In this document: piece by piece, positions 7,914 through 16,518 of the stretch
How the letters are laid out: the number at the start of each line of letters is the position of its first letter
How positions within the stretch are numbered: the first letter of the stretch is position 1
DNA from: Desulfovibrio sp. JC022
GTDB lineage: Bacteria; Desulfobacterota; Desulfovibrionia; Desulfovibrionales; Desulfovibrionaceae
Length of the DNA stretch: 64,000 bases
Direction of reading: 5' to 3'
NCBI RefSeq assembly: GCF_010470665.1
Contig: NZ_VOPZ01000008.1
Coordinates: forward strand, 1-64,000
Made by a program: the position numbers and the translations under genes
The notes under the pieces: generated by a model
Databases searched by the model: none
Told to the model about the DNA's origin: nothing
Seen by the model: the letters and a program-made list of their open reading frames with translations, nothing else

Positions 7914-10202
7914 CTAGTAGCCCTTGAACGGGTTAGGACCGATCTTAATCATCTCATTAACAAAGTTATCGATCATATCGGGTACTTTGTCATATTCGTC
8001 GATGGCAAGTTCAGCCTGTACAACACGTTCGGGTTCAACGCCAAGTCTGTTCAGAGAATCAGCGACGTTTTCCATACGGCGGTTACAAAGCTCAGACCCC
8101 TTCATAAAGTGGCACTGATAGTCTTCACCGTACTTACAACCGAGCAGCAGAACTCCGTCAATACCCTTGGACATTGCATCAGCAATCCAGATGGTATTCA
8201 CTGAGCCGAGGCAACGGACGGGAACAACACGAACGTAAGGAGACCAGCCTTTACCGCGCATAGCTGCCATATCGAGTGCCGGGTAGGCATCGTTTTCGCA
8301 AGCAAGAACGATAAAGCGGGGACCGTCAGCTTCCATATCATCAGGTACGTTGACCTGTTTGATCATGGAACCGATCATATCGATGTTGTAGTTGTCGAAT
8401 CCGATTACGCGCTCAGGGCAGGCCCCCATACAGGTACCGCAACGGCGGCAACGGGAAGGATTCGGCATTGGTGTTCCTTTTTCATCATCATCAAGTGCGC
8501 CGAAGGGACATTCCTCGGTACAACGCTTACACTGTGTGCAGCGCATGAAGTTGAAAACAGGATAGGTGTTGTCACCGGAGCGGGGGTGGACAGCAACGCC
8601 GTGGTTAGCGGAGTTGATGCACTGGATCGCTTTCAGCACAGCACCTGCTGCATCCTCACGGGCCAGACCCATGGACATGGGCTGACGGACACAACCGGCG
8701 GCGTAAATACCGGTACGGCGTGTTTCGTAGGGGAAGCAGATGTAGTTGGAGTCTGCGTATCCATCGAACTGCTGGAGATCGGGGAATGCAGGACCCTGTC
8801 TGTATACGAGGTTGATGGTCGGATCGTGCGCGGTGGTGGGTACCATACCGGTAGGAACAACAACCAGTTCAGCTTCGATTTCAATATTTTCGCCCAGCAG
8901 GGTATTATCCGCGGCGATAACCATTCCGGCACCCTCTTCCTTAATGGAAGTAACGGTACCCTTGGTCAGCATTACGCCGGGATTATCCTGTGCTGCACGG
9001 TAATAACGCTCGTTTACACCGGGGACCATCATGTGATCGTAGATGATGTAAGCAATAGCGTCTTCATTCATTTCGCGAACGTAGTTAGCCTGTTTGAGGG
9101 CTACCAAACTGCTCAGCTCAGAAGTATAGGGAAGGTGCTTGTAGGATTCCATGTCTTCATAGACAAATTTTTCCTCTTCTTCACCTTCAGCTGCTTCAGC
9201 TGCGGCAGCATCAGCCGCTGCGACCTCTTCTTCGGAACGGTTTGCGTATGCGTCTTCCTGAGCTGCGAATTCTGCTTCACTGAGGCGGGTATCAAGAACA
9301 AAGGCAACAGACTTAGCTGTCATTTTGCCTTCCTTAACTATCGCTTCAAATTCAGCTGCAGTCACAACCTTGGAAGAACCGTAACCCATGGGCTCTACGT
9401 ATTTTGTATCCTGAGGTACCCAGCCGGTAGCCAGAACACATGCACCGACGGGCATCTCTTCAACACTTCCACCGACTTTCACTTTAGCAGTGTACTGTCC
9501 GGGAGCGCCTTCGAGAGCTTCGAGCTGTGCGGAGGTGAGCACTTTGATTCTGGAATTGGACTGAACTTCAGAGATCAGAGCCTCGATTCCGGTTTCATGT
9601 GCTTCAGTATAGGGGTAGGAAAGGGGAAATGTTTTGTACATTCCAGCAGCCTTACCACCGAGGTTGGCTTCCTTTTCCACCAGAATTACGTCGTGGTTGG
9701 TCTTGGCAGCGTAAATAGCTGCGGTAAGACCGGTGAAACCACCACCCATGACCATGACTACCTTATTGGCATCAAAAGCCTGAGATTCCTGCTCGTTAGT
9801 CTTGAGCAGCTTGGTAACACCCATTTTGACGTATTCGTTTGCCATTATTGTGAGGAGCTCAGGAATTTCGCCGTTAGGATCAGGCATGGTGCCGTCGGGA
9901 TTCCTGAAAACCTTGATGCACTGTTCACGCAGGTTGACTCGTTCGACTGCGACACCGTCGAAGTCGAAAATATCCCAGTCAACGCGAGGGCTAGTGCCGC
10001 AGATACATACTGCGTCAACGCTGCCAGCGTCGATATCTTCCTGAATGAGCTTTCTTCCTTCCTCGCTGTTAAGACGCGGGTGCACCTTTACGACCGGACA
10101 TTCGTTCGCGTAAACGCGACCGACAAGTTCAGCCATTTCTTCAGCGTTCAGGTAAGGAGATACGCTCGCTTGGTCGAAATAAACACCGATTTTTTCGGGC
10201 AT
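7914..10202 (-). CDS. qmoB: QmoB, HdrA-like flavoprotein with a MvhD-like C-terminal domain
   Basis: Cytoplasmic subunit of QmoABC. From the ATG at 10202 it has 762 residues. An N-terminal FAD-binding half contains GGGFTGLTAAIYAA. Two [4Fe-4S] clusters follow (CTQCKRCTEECP, CRRCGTCMGACP). The C-terminal domain resembles MvhD/HdrA-associated delta subunits ('ACENDAYPALD', 'VRCLGSVNT', 'GCKYGEDYQCH'). The start at 10202 is favoured over a longer frame because GGGAGG sits 8 bases upstream and translation then begins 5 bases after the qmoA stop. An acidic Ala/Glu-rich insert ('EEEVAAADAAAAEAAEGE') interrupts the flavin half. Confidence 0.93.
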   Translation of the reverse strand: MPEKIGVYFDQASVSPYLNAEEMAELVGRVYANECPVVKVHPRLNSEEGRKLIQEDIDAGSVDAVCICGTSPRVDWDIFDFDGVAVERVNLREQCIKVFRNPDGTMPDPNGEIPELLTIMANEYVKMGVTKLLKTNEQESQAFDANKVVMVMGGGFTGLTAAIYAAKTNHDVILVEKEANLGGKAAGMYKTFPLSYPYTEAHETGIEALISEVQSNSRIKVLTSAQLEALEGAPGQYTAKVKVGGSVEEMPVGACVLATGWVPQDTKYVEPMGYGSSKVVTAAEFEAIVKEGKMTAKSVAFVLDTRLSEAEFAAQEDAYANRSEEEVAAADAAAAEAAEGEEEEKFVYEDMESYKHLPYTSELSSLVALKQANYVREMNEDAIAYIIYDHMMVPGVNERYYRAAQDNPGVMLTKGTVTSIKEEGAGMVIAADNTLLGENIEIEAELVVVPTGMVPTTAHDPTINLVYRQGPAFPDLQQFDGYADSNYICFPYETRRTGIYAAGCVRQPMSMGLAREDAAGAVLKAIQCINSANHGVAVHPRSGDNTYPVFNFMRCTQCKRCTEECPFGALDDDEKGTPMPNPSRCRRCGTCMGACPERVIGFDNYNIDMIGSMIKQVNVPDDMEADGPRFIVLACENDAYPALDMAAMRGKGWSPYVRVVPVRCLGSVNTIWIADAMSKGIDGVLLLGCKYGEDYQCHFMKGSELCNRRMENVADSLNRLGVEPERVVQAELAIDEYDKVPDMIDNFVNEMIKIGPNPFKGY

Positions 10203-10207
10203 GTCGA

Positions 10208-11446
10208 CTACCTCCCTATGACCGTTTGAATCGCTTTGAGAGCGGCAGCAGTACCGGACTGGGCTGTCTTCATGACATCCAGAGGCTGCTTTGCACACCC
10301 GGCAGCGAAAATACCTTGTTCCTCACCGCCGACAATAAAGCCCTGATCGTCAACCTGTACGCCGGAGGGAACCGGAGTACCTGCCAGGCTGGGCTGCATA
10401 CCGGTAGCCAGTACTACGAGATCATGCTCGTTCTGGGCCTTAATACCGGTTTCAGCATCCTCAACAGTGACGAGAACATTGCCGGAACCGGATTCTTCGA
10501 TAACATCAGCGACCTTACCTTTAACGGCGTTGATCCTGTCATCGGAAAGAATGCGCTTGGCAAACTTGTCGTAACGTCCCGGAGTACGCAGATCGATGTA
10601 GTAAATAGTGACCTTTGCATCGGGATACTGTTCGCGAACATAAGCGGCCTGCTTCAAAGAAGCCATGCAACAGATGTATGAACAGAAATTGAGGTGATTT
10701 TCATCGCGGGAACCCGCACACTGTACGAATGCGATGTTTTTGGGCTGTGCACCGTCTGAGGGGCGCACAATCTGACCGTCGGTAGGTCCGCTTGGAGCTG
10801 CAAGTCTTTCCATCGCCATGTTGGAAATACAGTTCTTTACAGTACCTGCGCCGAGGTTGGAAAGTTTGGTAACATCGTAAGGCTTCCAGCCGGTAGCGTA
10901 GACGATGGAACCCACGTTAAGTGTGATGACCTTTTCCTCTTCTTTGAGATCGATAGCATCGATATCACCAAGGATCTTGAGGTCTTCATCGGTGCAATTT
11001 TCTTTTTCAAGAACGTACCTTGCGGGAAACGCAAAAGGAACGTCCATGTAAAGAGCCTTGCGGTCACAGAGTTTGAACTCAAATTCATCGGTAATGTCAT
11101 TAGACAATTTCTCGATGACTTCTGTGAGATCAACACTACCGGGACCAACATATCTGGGTTTGATGCGAACCTTGACTTCGTAATTGCCTTTGGAACCGCC
11201 AATGGATTCCACTTCAGCCAAGGTAAAGAACTTAACGTTCTTATTGTTTTTGATTCTCTGAAACTGAATCTCCAGTCCGCAGGAAGGAGGACACAGCTTC
11301 GGAAAATATTTATTCAGCTGCATCACCCGGCCACCCAGATAAGGCGCCTTCTCCACGATGAAGACTTCATGGCCTACTTCAGCGGCTTCGAGTGCAGCGG
11401 TAATCCCACTGAACCCGCCGCCCACGACAAGTATGCTATTTGACAT
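10208..11446 (-). CDS. qmoA: QmoA, HdrA-like flavoprotein
   Basis: First subunit of the Qmo complex, a 412-residue FAD protein related to heterodisulfide reductase HdrA. The N-terminal dinucleotide-binding motif is GGGFSGITAALEAA. The cysteine motif 'FPKLCPPSCGLEIQ' and 'CAGSRDENHLNFCSYICC' are typical of HdrA-like proteins. GGAGG lies just upstream of the ATG at 11446. It starts 160 bases beyond the aprA stop, with a hairpin in that gap, so qmo may be expressed both by read-through from aprBA and separately. Confidence 0.93.
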   Translation of the reverse strand: MSNSILVVGGGFSGITAALEAAEVGHEVFIVEKAPYLGGRVMQLNKYFPKLCPPSCGLEIQFQRIKNNKNVKFFTLAEVESIGGSKGNYEVKVRIKPRYVGPGSVDLTEVIEKLSNDITDEFEFKLCDRKALYMDVPFAFPARYVLEKENCTDEDLKILGDIDAIDLKEEEKVITLNVGSIVYATGWKPYDVTKLSNLGAGTVKNCISNMAMERLAAPSGPTDGQIVRPSDGAQPKNIAFVQCAGSRDENHLNFCSYICCMASLKQAAYVREQYPDAKVTIYYIDLRTPGRYDKFAKRILSDDRINAVKGKVADVIEESGSGNVLVTVEDAETGIKAQNEHDLVVLATGMQPSLAGTPVPSGVQVDDQGFIVGGEEQGIFAAGCAKQPLDVMKTAQSGTAAALKAIQTVIGR

Positions 11447-11561
11447 TCTCTATCCTCCTGAACTCTTTGAGGCCCAAGCCATAAAATGGCCCAAACCCGG
11501 ACACCGACCGGTCTCGGTCGCAATTCGGATTCAGACCATTTCAATGCATTCCGAGAAAGAA

Positions 11562-11588
11562 CGGCTGCGGGCATTAAGCCCGCAGCCG
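11562..11588 (-). terminator. Hairpin between aprA and qmoA
   Basis: A perfect 11-base-pair stem (CGGCTGCGGGC at 11562-11572, complement at 11578-11588) with an ATTAA loop. On the minus strand it is followed by TTCTTTCT, a weak T tract. It is probably a leaky terminator or 3' stabiliser for the abundant aprBA message, which would allow some read-through into qmo. Confidence 0.6.
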
Positions 11589-11606
11589 CATATAGTCATT
11601 CCCGGC

Positions 11607-13598
11607 TTAGGTGGGGATGATCTGGTGGTATGCTTTTTTGAAGACGTTAGTTTCGCCTTTTTCTACGTCATACTTGGAGTTGACGAAGCATTTCCACTTG
11701 GAGTCATCGAGACCCATGAAGTCACCACGGTAGTAGAAACCGGGGTAACGGGACTCTTCACGGAATTCAATGTGCTGCATGTGCAGGCGTACAGTCCACA
11801 GTCTGTGGAACTGTTCCCAACAACGCATGAGTTCGTGGAGGTCACGAGCTGCCAGTTTTCTGGAATCTTCTTCGAGCATTTCGAGGAGGTGGAAACCAGT
11901 GTGCAGCAGGGACTTGGAAGTCACGTACATGGTACCAACACCACCACCGTATTCATCAGTAGCCTTCATCAGGCGCATCATGAAGTTCTTAGGAGTGATG
12001 TAGTTGGGGTTAACTACGGGGTCGGTAGAGAGAGCTTTACCTTCTTCGTAGGTGTACCAAGGCTGGTAGATTTCTTTCAAAAGAGCAGGGCCGTCAATTT
12101 TCAAAGTCGGCTTGAAGTCTTTGTGATCTACACACCAGCGTACCATCTGCTTACCAACGATACGACCTTCAGCGTGAGAACCGGAGGAGAACTTGTGACC
12201 GGAAGCGCCAACACCGTCAGCACATGTCCAGAGGCCGTTAACAGTAGTCATACGGTTGTAGACTTTACCGTTGTCAGCTTTCACTTTGTAATCTTCGGGA
12301 ACCCATTCTTCATCAGGACCGGAAGTCCAGATACCACAGCAACCGGAGTGGGAGCCGAGGAGGTAAGGTTCGGTAGGCATGATTTCAGAGCCGGACTCTT
12401 CAGGCTTGATGTTCTGACAAGCCCAGAGGTTAGCCTGACCAACACACATATCGAGGAAATCTTCCCAAGCTTCGGACTCGAGGTGTTTCTGCTCAGCGGG
12501 GGACAGCTCTTTGAAGGTGTTCTGCAGTGCGGTAGCGGTGTCCATGTAGATGGGGCCGCGGCCTTCACGCATTTCACGGAGCATCATGTGGTTACGCAGA
12601 CAGGTCGGGATAACGTGACCTTTAGCGTAGCCGCGATCTTCGTAAGGCTTGAGCATTGCGCGGTTAGTTTCGCAGTAGTCTTCGCCTTTGTAGTTGGTAG
12701 CTTTTGCTTTGAAAAGCAGGAACCATGCGCCAACAGGACCGTAACCGTCTTTAAAACGAGCGGGTACGAAACGGTTTTCCATCATGGTCATTTCAGCGCC
12801 AACCTGAGCACACATGGTGTAGGTGGAACCTGCGTTCCATACGGGGTACCATGCACGACCGAGACCTTCACCAGTAGAGCGAGGACGGTAAACGTTTACA
12901 GCACCACCGCAAGCTACAACAGCTGCGTTACATTTGAAAACGTATACTTTGTTTTCGCGTGTGGAGAAACCAACTGCACCAGCGATGCGGTTAGGCTCAT
13001 TAGCGTCGAGGAGCATTTTAACGATGAAAATACGTTCCATGTAGTTGTCTTCGCCGAGAGCAAGCTTAGCTGCTTCAGCGACGATGCACTTGTAGGACTC
13101 ACCGTTAATCATCATCTGCCAGCGACCGGAACGAACGCAAGCGTCGCCGTTACGCAGGGAGAGACCAGCTGCTTTAGCAGCTGCACCGTCGAGGTTTTTA
13201 CCGTCTTTTTTGATCCAGCAAGGCAGGCCCCACTCTTCAAAAAGGTGAACGGAATCATCAACGTGACGGCCGAGGTCATAAATAAGGTCTTCGCGAACGA
13301 GGCCCATGAGGTCAGTACGAACCATGCGTACGTAGTCATCAGCATCGTTTTCGCCGAGGTATGTGTTAATAGCGGACAGACCCTGTGCGATAGCACCGGA
13401 ACGTTCCATAGCAGCTTTATCAAGCAGCATGATGGAAAGGTCGCCACCAACTTTTTCGATCCAACGGCATGCTTCATAAGCAACACCGCAGTTACCCATA
13501 CCACCACCGACGAGGAGCAGGTCCACGTCTTTTTCTATAAGCTCAGGTTCTGCGAGAGCAACACCTTTAGAGGCTTCTTTACTAGGGAGAAGAGGCAT
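11607..13598 (-). CDS. aprA: Adenylylsulfate (APS) reductase alpha subunit
   Basis: Catalytic FAD subunit of dissimilatory APS reductase, which reduces APS to sulfite and AMP in the cytoplasm. At 663 residues it matches the usual AprA length. The FAD motif GGGMGNCGVAYEAC lies near residues 31-44, with 'MERSGAIAQGLSAINTYLG' further on. The fold belongs to the fumarate-reductase/aspartate-oxidase flavoprotein family. It follows aprB by 77 bases. GGAGG precedes the ATG at 13598. Codon use looks strongly biased to common codons, as expected for one of the most abundant proteins in these cells. Confidence 0.96.
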   Translation of the reverse strand: MPLLPSKEASKGVALAEPELIEKDVDLLLVGGGMGNCGVAYEACRWIEKVGGDLSIMLLDKAAMERSGAIAQGLSAINTYLGENDADDYVRMVRTDLMGLVREDLIYDLGRHVDDSVHLFEEWGLPCWIKKDGKNLDGAAAKAAGLSLRNGDACVRSGRWQMMINGESYKCIVAEAAKLALGEDNYMERIFIVKMLLDANEPNRIAGAVGFSTRENKVYVFKCNAAVVACGGAVNVYRPRSTGEGLGRAWYPVWNAGSTYTMCAQVGAEMTMMENRFVPARFKDGYGPVGAWFLLFKAKATNYKGEDYCETNRAMLKPYEDRGYAKGHVIPTCLRNHMMLREMREGRGPIYMDTATALQNTFKELSPAEQKHLESEAWEDFLDMCVGQANLWACQNIKPEESGSEIMPTEPYLLGSHSGCCGIWTSGPDEEWVPEDYKVKADNGKVYNRMTTVNGLWTCADGVGASGHKFSSGSHAEGRIVGKQMVRWCVDHKDFKPTLKIDGPALLKEIYQPWYTYEEGKALSTDPVVNPNYITPKNFMMRLMKATDEYGGGVGTMYVTSKSLLHTGFHLLEMLEEDSRKLAARDLHELMRCWEQFHRLWTVRLHMQHIEFREESRYPGFYYRGDFMGLDDSKWKCFVNSKYDVEKGETNVFKKAYHQIIPT

Positions 13599-13675
13599 GT
13601 TTCCTCCTTACTTAGGTTTTTGATTGCACGAATTAATAAGTCCGACTTCTTTCAAATTTAGAGAAGGGGAGTTAA

Positions 13676-14161
13676 TTAATCCAGATCCTTCCAAGCAGTA
13701 GTCTTGTCTGCATCGGCAACATCAACTTTAAGACCAACTACTTCTTTAGGAGTAGTAAGTTCAGTCTCGGTGAAGAGAAGTTCGTTGTCGAGGTCAGTAG
13801 GCTCGGGCTTACCTTCATAAGGTTTAATGGAACCTTCAGGTGTAGTACGGATGGGGAACTTGAAGCGCTTAACGTCACCGTTACGGAACTTCACAGTCCA
13901 CATGATGTCTTCAGCAGAACGCATGGGGATAGAAGTACCGCCCATGGGTGCGAAGTCACCGTAGGGGCGAGCTTCGATAGCGCCCTGAGGACAAATTTTT
14001 ACGCAGGAATAGCACTCCCAACAGCCTTCAGGCTCCTGGTTGTAAGCGCGCATTTCTTCAGGGTCCAGGATCATAAGATCGTTAGGGCAGATGTACATGC
14101 AGGCGGTCTTTTCTCCACCTTTACAGCCATCACACTTTTCCGGATTGACAAAGGTCGGCAT
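13676..14161 (-). CDS. aprB: APS reductase beta subunit
   Basis: Ferredoxin-like electron-transfer subunit of AprBA, 161 residues. Cysteine motifs for two [4Fe-4S] clusters are visible near the N-terminus: CDGCKGGEKTACMYICP and CYSCVKICP. A C-terminal tail wraps AprA in known structures; here it ends 'DADKTTAWKDLD'. It is the first gene of the apr operon and is divergent from sat. GGAGG lies 6-10 bases upstream of the ATG. Confidence 0.96.
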   Translation of the reverse strand: MPTFVNPEKCDGCKGGEKTACMYICPNDLMILDPEEMRAYNQEPEGCWECYSCVKICPQGAIEARPYGDFAPMGGTSIPMRSAEDIMWTVKFRNGDVKRFKFPIRTTPEGSIKPYEGKPEPTDLDNELLFTETELTTPKEVVGLKVDVADADKTTAWKDLD

Positions 14162-14780
14162 ACCTAGTCCTCCTAAAAGGGTTTAATGTTATCAATCACC
14201 GACATCCTAAAAACCATTCATAACAGCCTAATATTTCAGGCTCGTGAAAATAGTAACTATCAAGCCCGATTCTCGGTGTCAAGGCGAAAGTGAAATTTAG
14301 AACAAGCTAATTTCAAATCCGCTATATAAATGGTTCTGAAACACCGCCGCCAAACTTTCCGAGTACTTATAAACAGACTCGAACTATTGCGACAAAACAA
14401 TAATGTGTTCCATCATGGATTGGTATTTAGTTCAATCTAGCCTTTAATTGCAAGCCTTTTTTTCATATTGTGGGATTTTCTTCACAACTGTTCTAACAAA
14501 CCGATTTTACAAGGCAAGACCATAGACTTTCACCGGATTTTCTCTAGACTAACTCCGAATTCAACCCCAATCTTATATGTTACCCTCAAACAGCGACCCA
14601 ACATGAAATATGCAAGTAAGCACTCAGACCACACAAGCAGACCTTAATAGCAGACCAAACCAACCCACCCCATTTATCAGCAAACCAGCTTCGAACCCTG
14701 CTCCATCCAATACAAGACACTACAATTCCACACGATTCTCCTGCAAATCTCCCCCAGAAATCCCTCCAACACAAAAGAGA
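14162..14780. other. Intergenic region upstream of aprB
   Basis: No gene is supported. A short minus-strand frame at 14586-14774 has atypical composition and no ribosome site. This must contain the aprBA promoter on the minus strand. A weak candidate (TTGCAA, 18 bases, TAAATA) lies near 14430-14457. A 20-base sequence at 14468-14487 (TTGTGGGATTTTCTTCACAA) resembles the Rex/HcpR operator but with its half-sites two bases too far apart. Confidence 0.4.
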
Positions 14781-14798
14781 ACGTGAAAAATTTCACTC
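14781..14798. promoter_or_regulatory. Rex/HcpR-like operator upstream of sat (distal)
   Basis: The core GTGAA-AAAT-TTCAC is a perfect match to the inner part of the Rex consensus TTGTGAA-N4-TTCACAA and also fits the Crp-family HcpR motif. It lies 17 bases upstream of the sat -35. Rex is known to repress sat in Desulfovibrio vulgaris; which protein binds here is inference. Confidence 0.55.
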
Positions 14799-14814
14799 CA
14801 TTTCAATTTTGCCC

Positions 14815-14844
14815 TTGACATTTCTTTCACAAACCATTCATAAC
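14815..14844 (+). promoter_or_regulatory. sat promoter with overlapping Rex-like site
   Basis: A perfect -35 TTGACA (14815-14820) is followed after 18 bases by a weaker -10 CATAAC (14839-14844). The 18 bases 14815-14832 (TTGACATTTCTTTCACAA) carry a perfect right Rex half-site, TTCACAA, and a poorer left half overlapping the -35. A repressor bound here would block RNA polymerase. Confidence 0.5.
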
Positions 14845-14937
14845 CCCTCTTAAGCTTTATGGAGAAATTGAGTTTTTGGACTATCCCACAAGCTCACTCC
14901 ATGATATTGGTTTTTACGATATTTCGTTCCGCAGACC

Positions 14938-15014
14938 CGCTTCATATTTATTTGAAGCGTTGCCTCCATCCAAAACCCGGAGGCCGAAGACTAGATTCCG
15001 GAGGTCTTGCGGAA
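14938..15014 (+). promoter_or_regulatory. Structured 5' leader of sat
   Basis: Three consecutive stem-loops are visible in the roughly 210-base leader: CGCTTCA/TGAAGCG (14938-14959), GCCTCC/GGAGGC (14962-14984) and TTCCG/CGGAA (14996-15014). The third can pair alternatively as AAGAC/GTCTT. There is no T-run, so it is not a terminator. It may stabilise the abundant sat mRNA. It matches no riboswitch I recognise. Confidence 0.4.
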
Positions 15015-15058
15015 GGGCCAAGGTGTTGAAAAAATAATTACTACAAGGAGACGTAAAC

Positions 15059-16339
15059 ATGTCTAAGCTCGTAGCCCCTCACGGTGGTAAAGGTCTCGTA
15101 TGCTGCCTTCTCGAAGGCGCAGAACTCGCAGCAGAACAGAAAAAAGCTGCTGATCTTCCCAAAATCGAAATTTCCGCCCGCGCTAAAGGCGACCTCATCA
15201 TGATGGGTTGTGGTGGTTTCTCTCCCCTGAACGGTTTCATGGGTAAAGCAGACTGGAAAGGCGTTTGCGAAAAATTTCTCATGGAAGACGGCACTTTCTG
15301 GCCTGTTCCGGTTACCCTCGATTCCGACGACGAAAGCGTTAAAGTCGGCGACGAAATCGCTCTCGTAAATGACGGTGAAGTATATGCTACCATGCAGATC
15401 ACTGAAAAATACGAAATGACCGAAGAAGACAAAAAATGGGAATGCTACGAAGTATTCAAAGGCGAAGGCGAAGAATCTGAAGATTCCATCTTCTGGAAGA
15501 CCGCACTTGAAGATCACCCCGGTGTTCAGATGGTTATGGCTCAGAAGAAATACAACCTCGCTGGTCCCGTTAAAGTCCTCTCCGAAGGCGAATACCCCGA
15601 GCAGTACAAAGGCGTTTACCTGCGCCCCGCAGAAACTCGTGCCATGTTCGACGAAAAAGGCTGGTCCACAGTTTCCGCTCTCCAGCTCCGTAACCCCATG
15701 CACCGCTCTCACGAGTTCCTCGCAAAGATCTCCATCGAAGTTTGTGACGGTTGTCTGATCCACTCCCTGATCGGTAACCTCAAGCCCGGAGACATTCCTG
15801 CTGAAGTACGTGTTAAAGCTATCGACACTCTCGTTGAGCACTACTTTGTTAAAGAAAACGTTATCCAGGCTGGTTACCCCCTTGATATGCGTTACGCAGG
15901 TCCCCGTGAAGGCCTCCTCCACGCTACCTTCCGTCAGAACTACGGTGTTAACCGCATGCTGATCGGTCGTGACCACGCTGGTGTTGGTGACTTCTACGGT
16001 CTGTTCGAAGCTCAGGATATCTTCAACAAGATTCCTTACGCAACCGAAGCTTGTCCTGAGCCCGGTAAAGCACTGCTTTGCGAGCCCATGAAAATTGACT
16101 GGACTTTCTACTGCTACAAATGTGACGGCATGGCTTCCCTGAGAACCTGCCCTCACAACAAAGAAGAGCGCGTAATCCTTTCCGGTACCAAACTGCGTAA
16201 AGCTCTCTCCGACGGTGCTGAAATCGTAGACCACTTCGGTCGCGACGAAGTAATCGTACAGCTCCGTGAATACTACGAAGGCCTCACCGAAAAGGTTGAA
16301 GTCAAAATGCAGGGCGCAGCTTCCGGCGACGCAATGTAA
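15059..16339 (+). CDS. sat: Sulfate adenylyltransferase (ATP sulfurylase)
   Basis: Converts sulfate and ATP to APS and pyrophosphate, the activation step of sulfate respiration, in the cytoplasm. The 426-residue protein has the catalytic [11 protein letters not shown] motif near residue 209 and GRDHAG near residue 303. A Zn/Co-type cluster of cysteines ([15 protein letters not shown]) sits near residue 352. This matches the homo-oligomeric prokaryotic enzyme without an APS-kinase domain. A clear AAGGAG lies 8 bases upstream of the ATG. It is monocistronic, with a terminator 29 bases after the stop, and divergent from aprBA. Confidence 0.97.
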   Translation: MSKLVAPHGGKGLVCCLLEGAELAAEQKKAADLPKIEISARAKGDLIMMGCGGFSPLNGFMGKADWKGVCEKFLMEDGTFWPVPVTLDSDDESVKVGDEIALVNDGEVYATMQITEKYEMTEEDKKWECYEVFKGEGEESEDSIFWKTALEDHPGVQMVMAQKKYNLAGPVKVLSEGEYPEQYKGVYLRPAETRAMFDEKGWSTVSALQLRNPMHRSHEFLAKISIEVCDGCLIHSLIGNLKPGDIPAEVRVKAIDTLVEHYFVKENVIQAGYPLDMRYAGPREGLLHATFRQNYGVNRMLIGRDHAGVGDFYGLFEAQDIFNKIPYATEACPEPGKALLCEPMKIDWTFYCYKCDGMASLRTCPHNKEERVILSGTKLRKALSDGAEIVDHFGRDEVIVQLREYYEGLTEKVEVKMQGAASGDAM

Positions 16340-16368
16340 TTAAAGTAGTATCACTACTTGCATATTCA

Positions 16369-16401
16369 GGGAGGAGGCGGCAACGCTTCCTCCCTTTTTT
16401 T
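16369..16401 (+). terminator. Rho-independent terminator of sat
   Basis: GGGAGGA-G-GCG (16369-16379) pairs with CGC-T-TCCTCCC (16384-16394) with one mismatch, and is followed by seven T. Confidence 0.88.
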
Positions 16402-16518
16402 GTTTTTTTACTGGCGGATAGAGAAGCTTTTTCACCCCCAGACAGAGGGGTTGCTCATTATATAAAATCGCGCTATTAAGGTGGACTTCTCTATATCACA
16501 TTTCAGGAAACAAAAATA

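Noticed and set aside
8586-10229. Long plus-strand frame opposite qmoB
   Set aside because: The codon structure and motifs clearly belong to qmoB on the other strand; the antisense frame has no ribosome site and low-complexity Phe/Val-rich content.
11358-13661. 767-codon plus-strand frame opposite aprA and its flank
   Set aside because: A shadow frame of highly biased aprA codons. It has no start signal and no family resemblance.
14586-14774. 62-codon minus-strand frame in the apr-sat intergenic region
   Set aside because: No ribosome site, Trp/Cys-rich random-looking product, and it falls in a regulatory region.
15041-16234. 397-codon minus-strand frame opposite sat
   Set aside because: Shadow of the strongly codon-biased sat gene.
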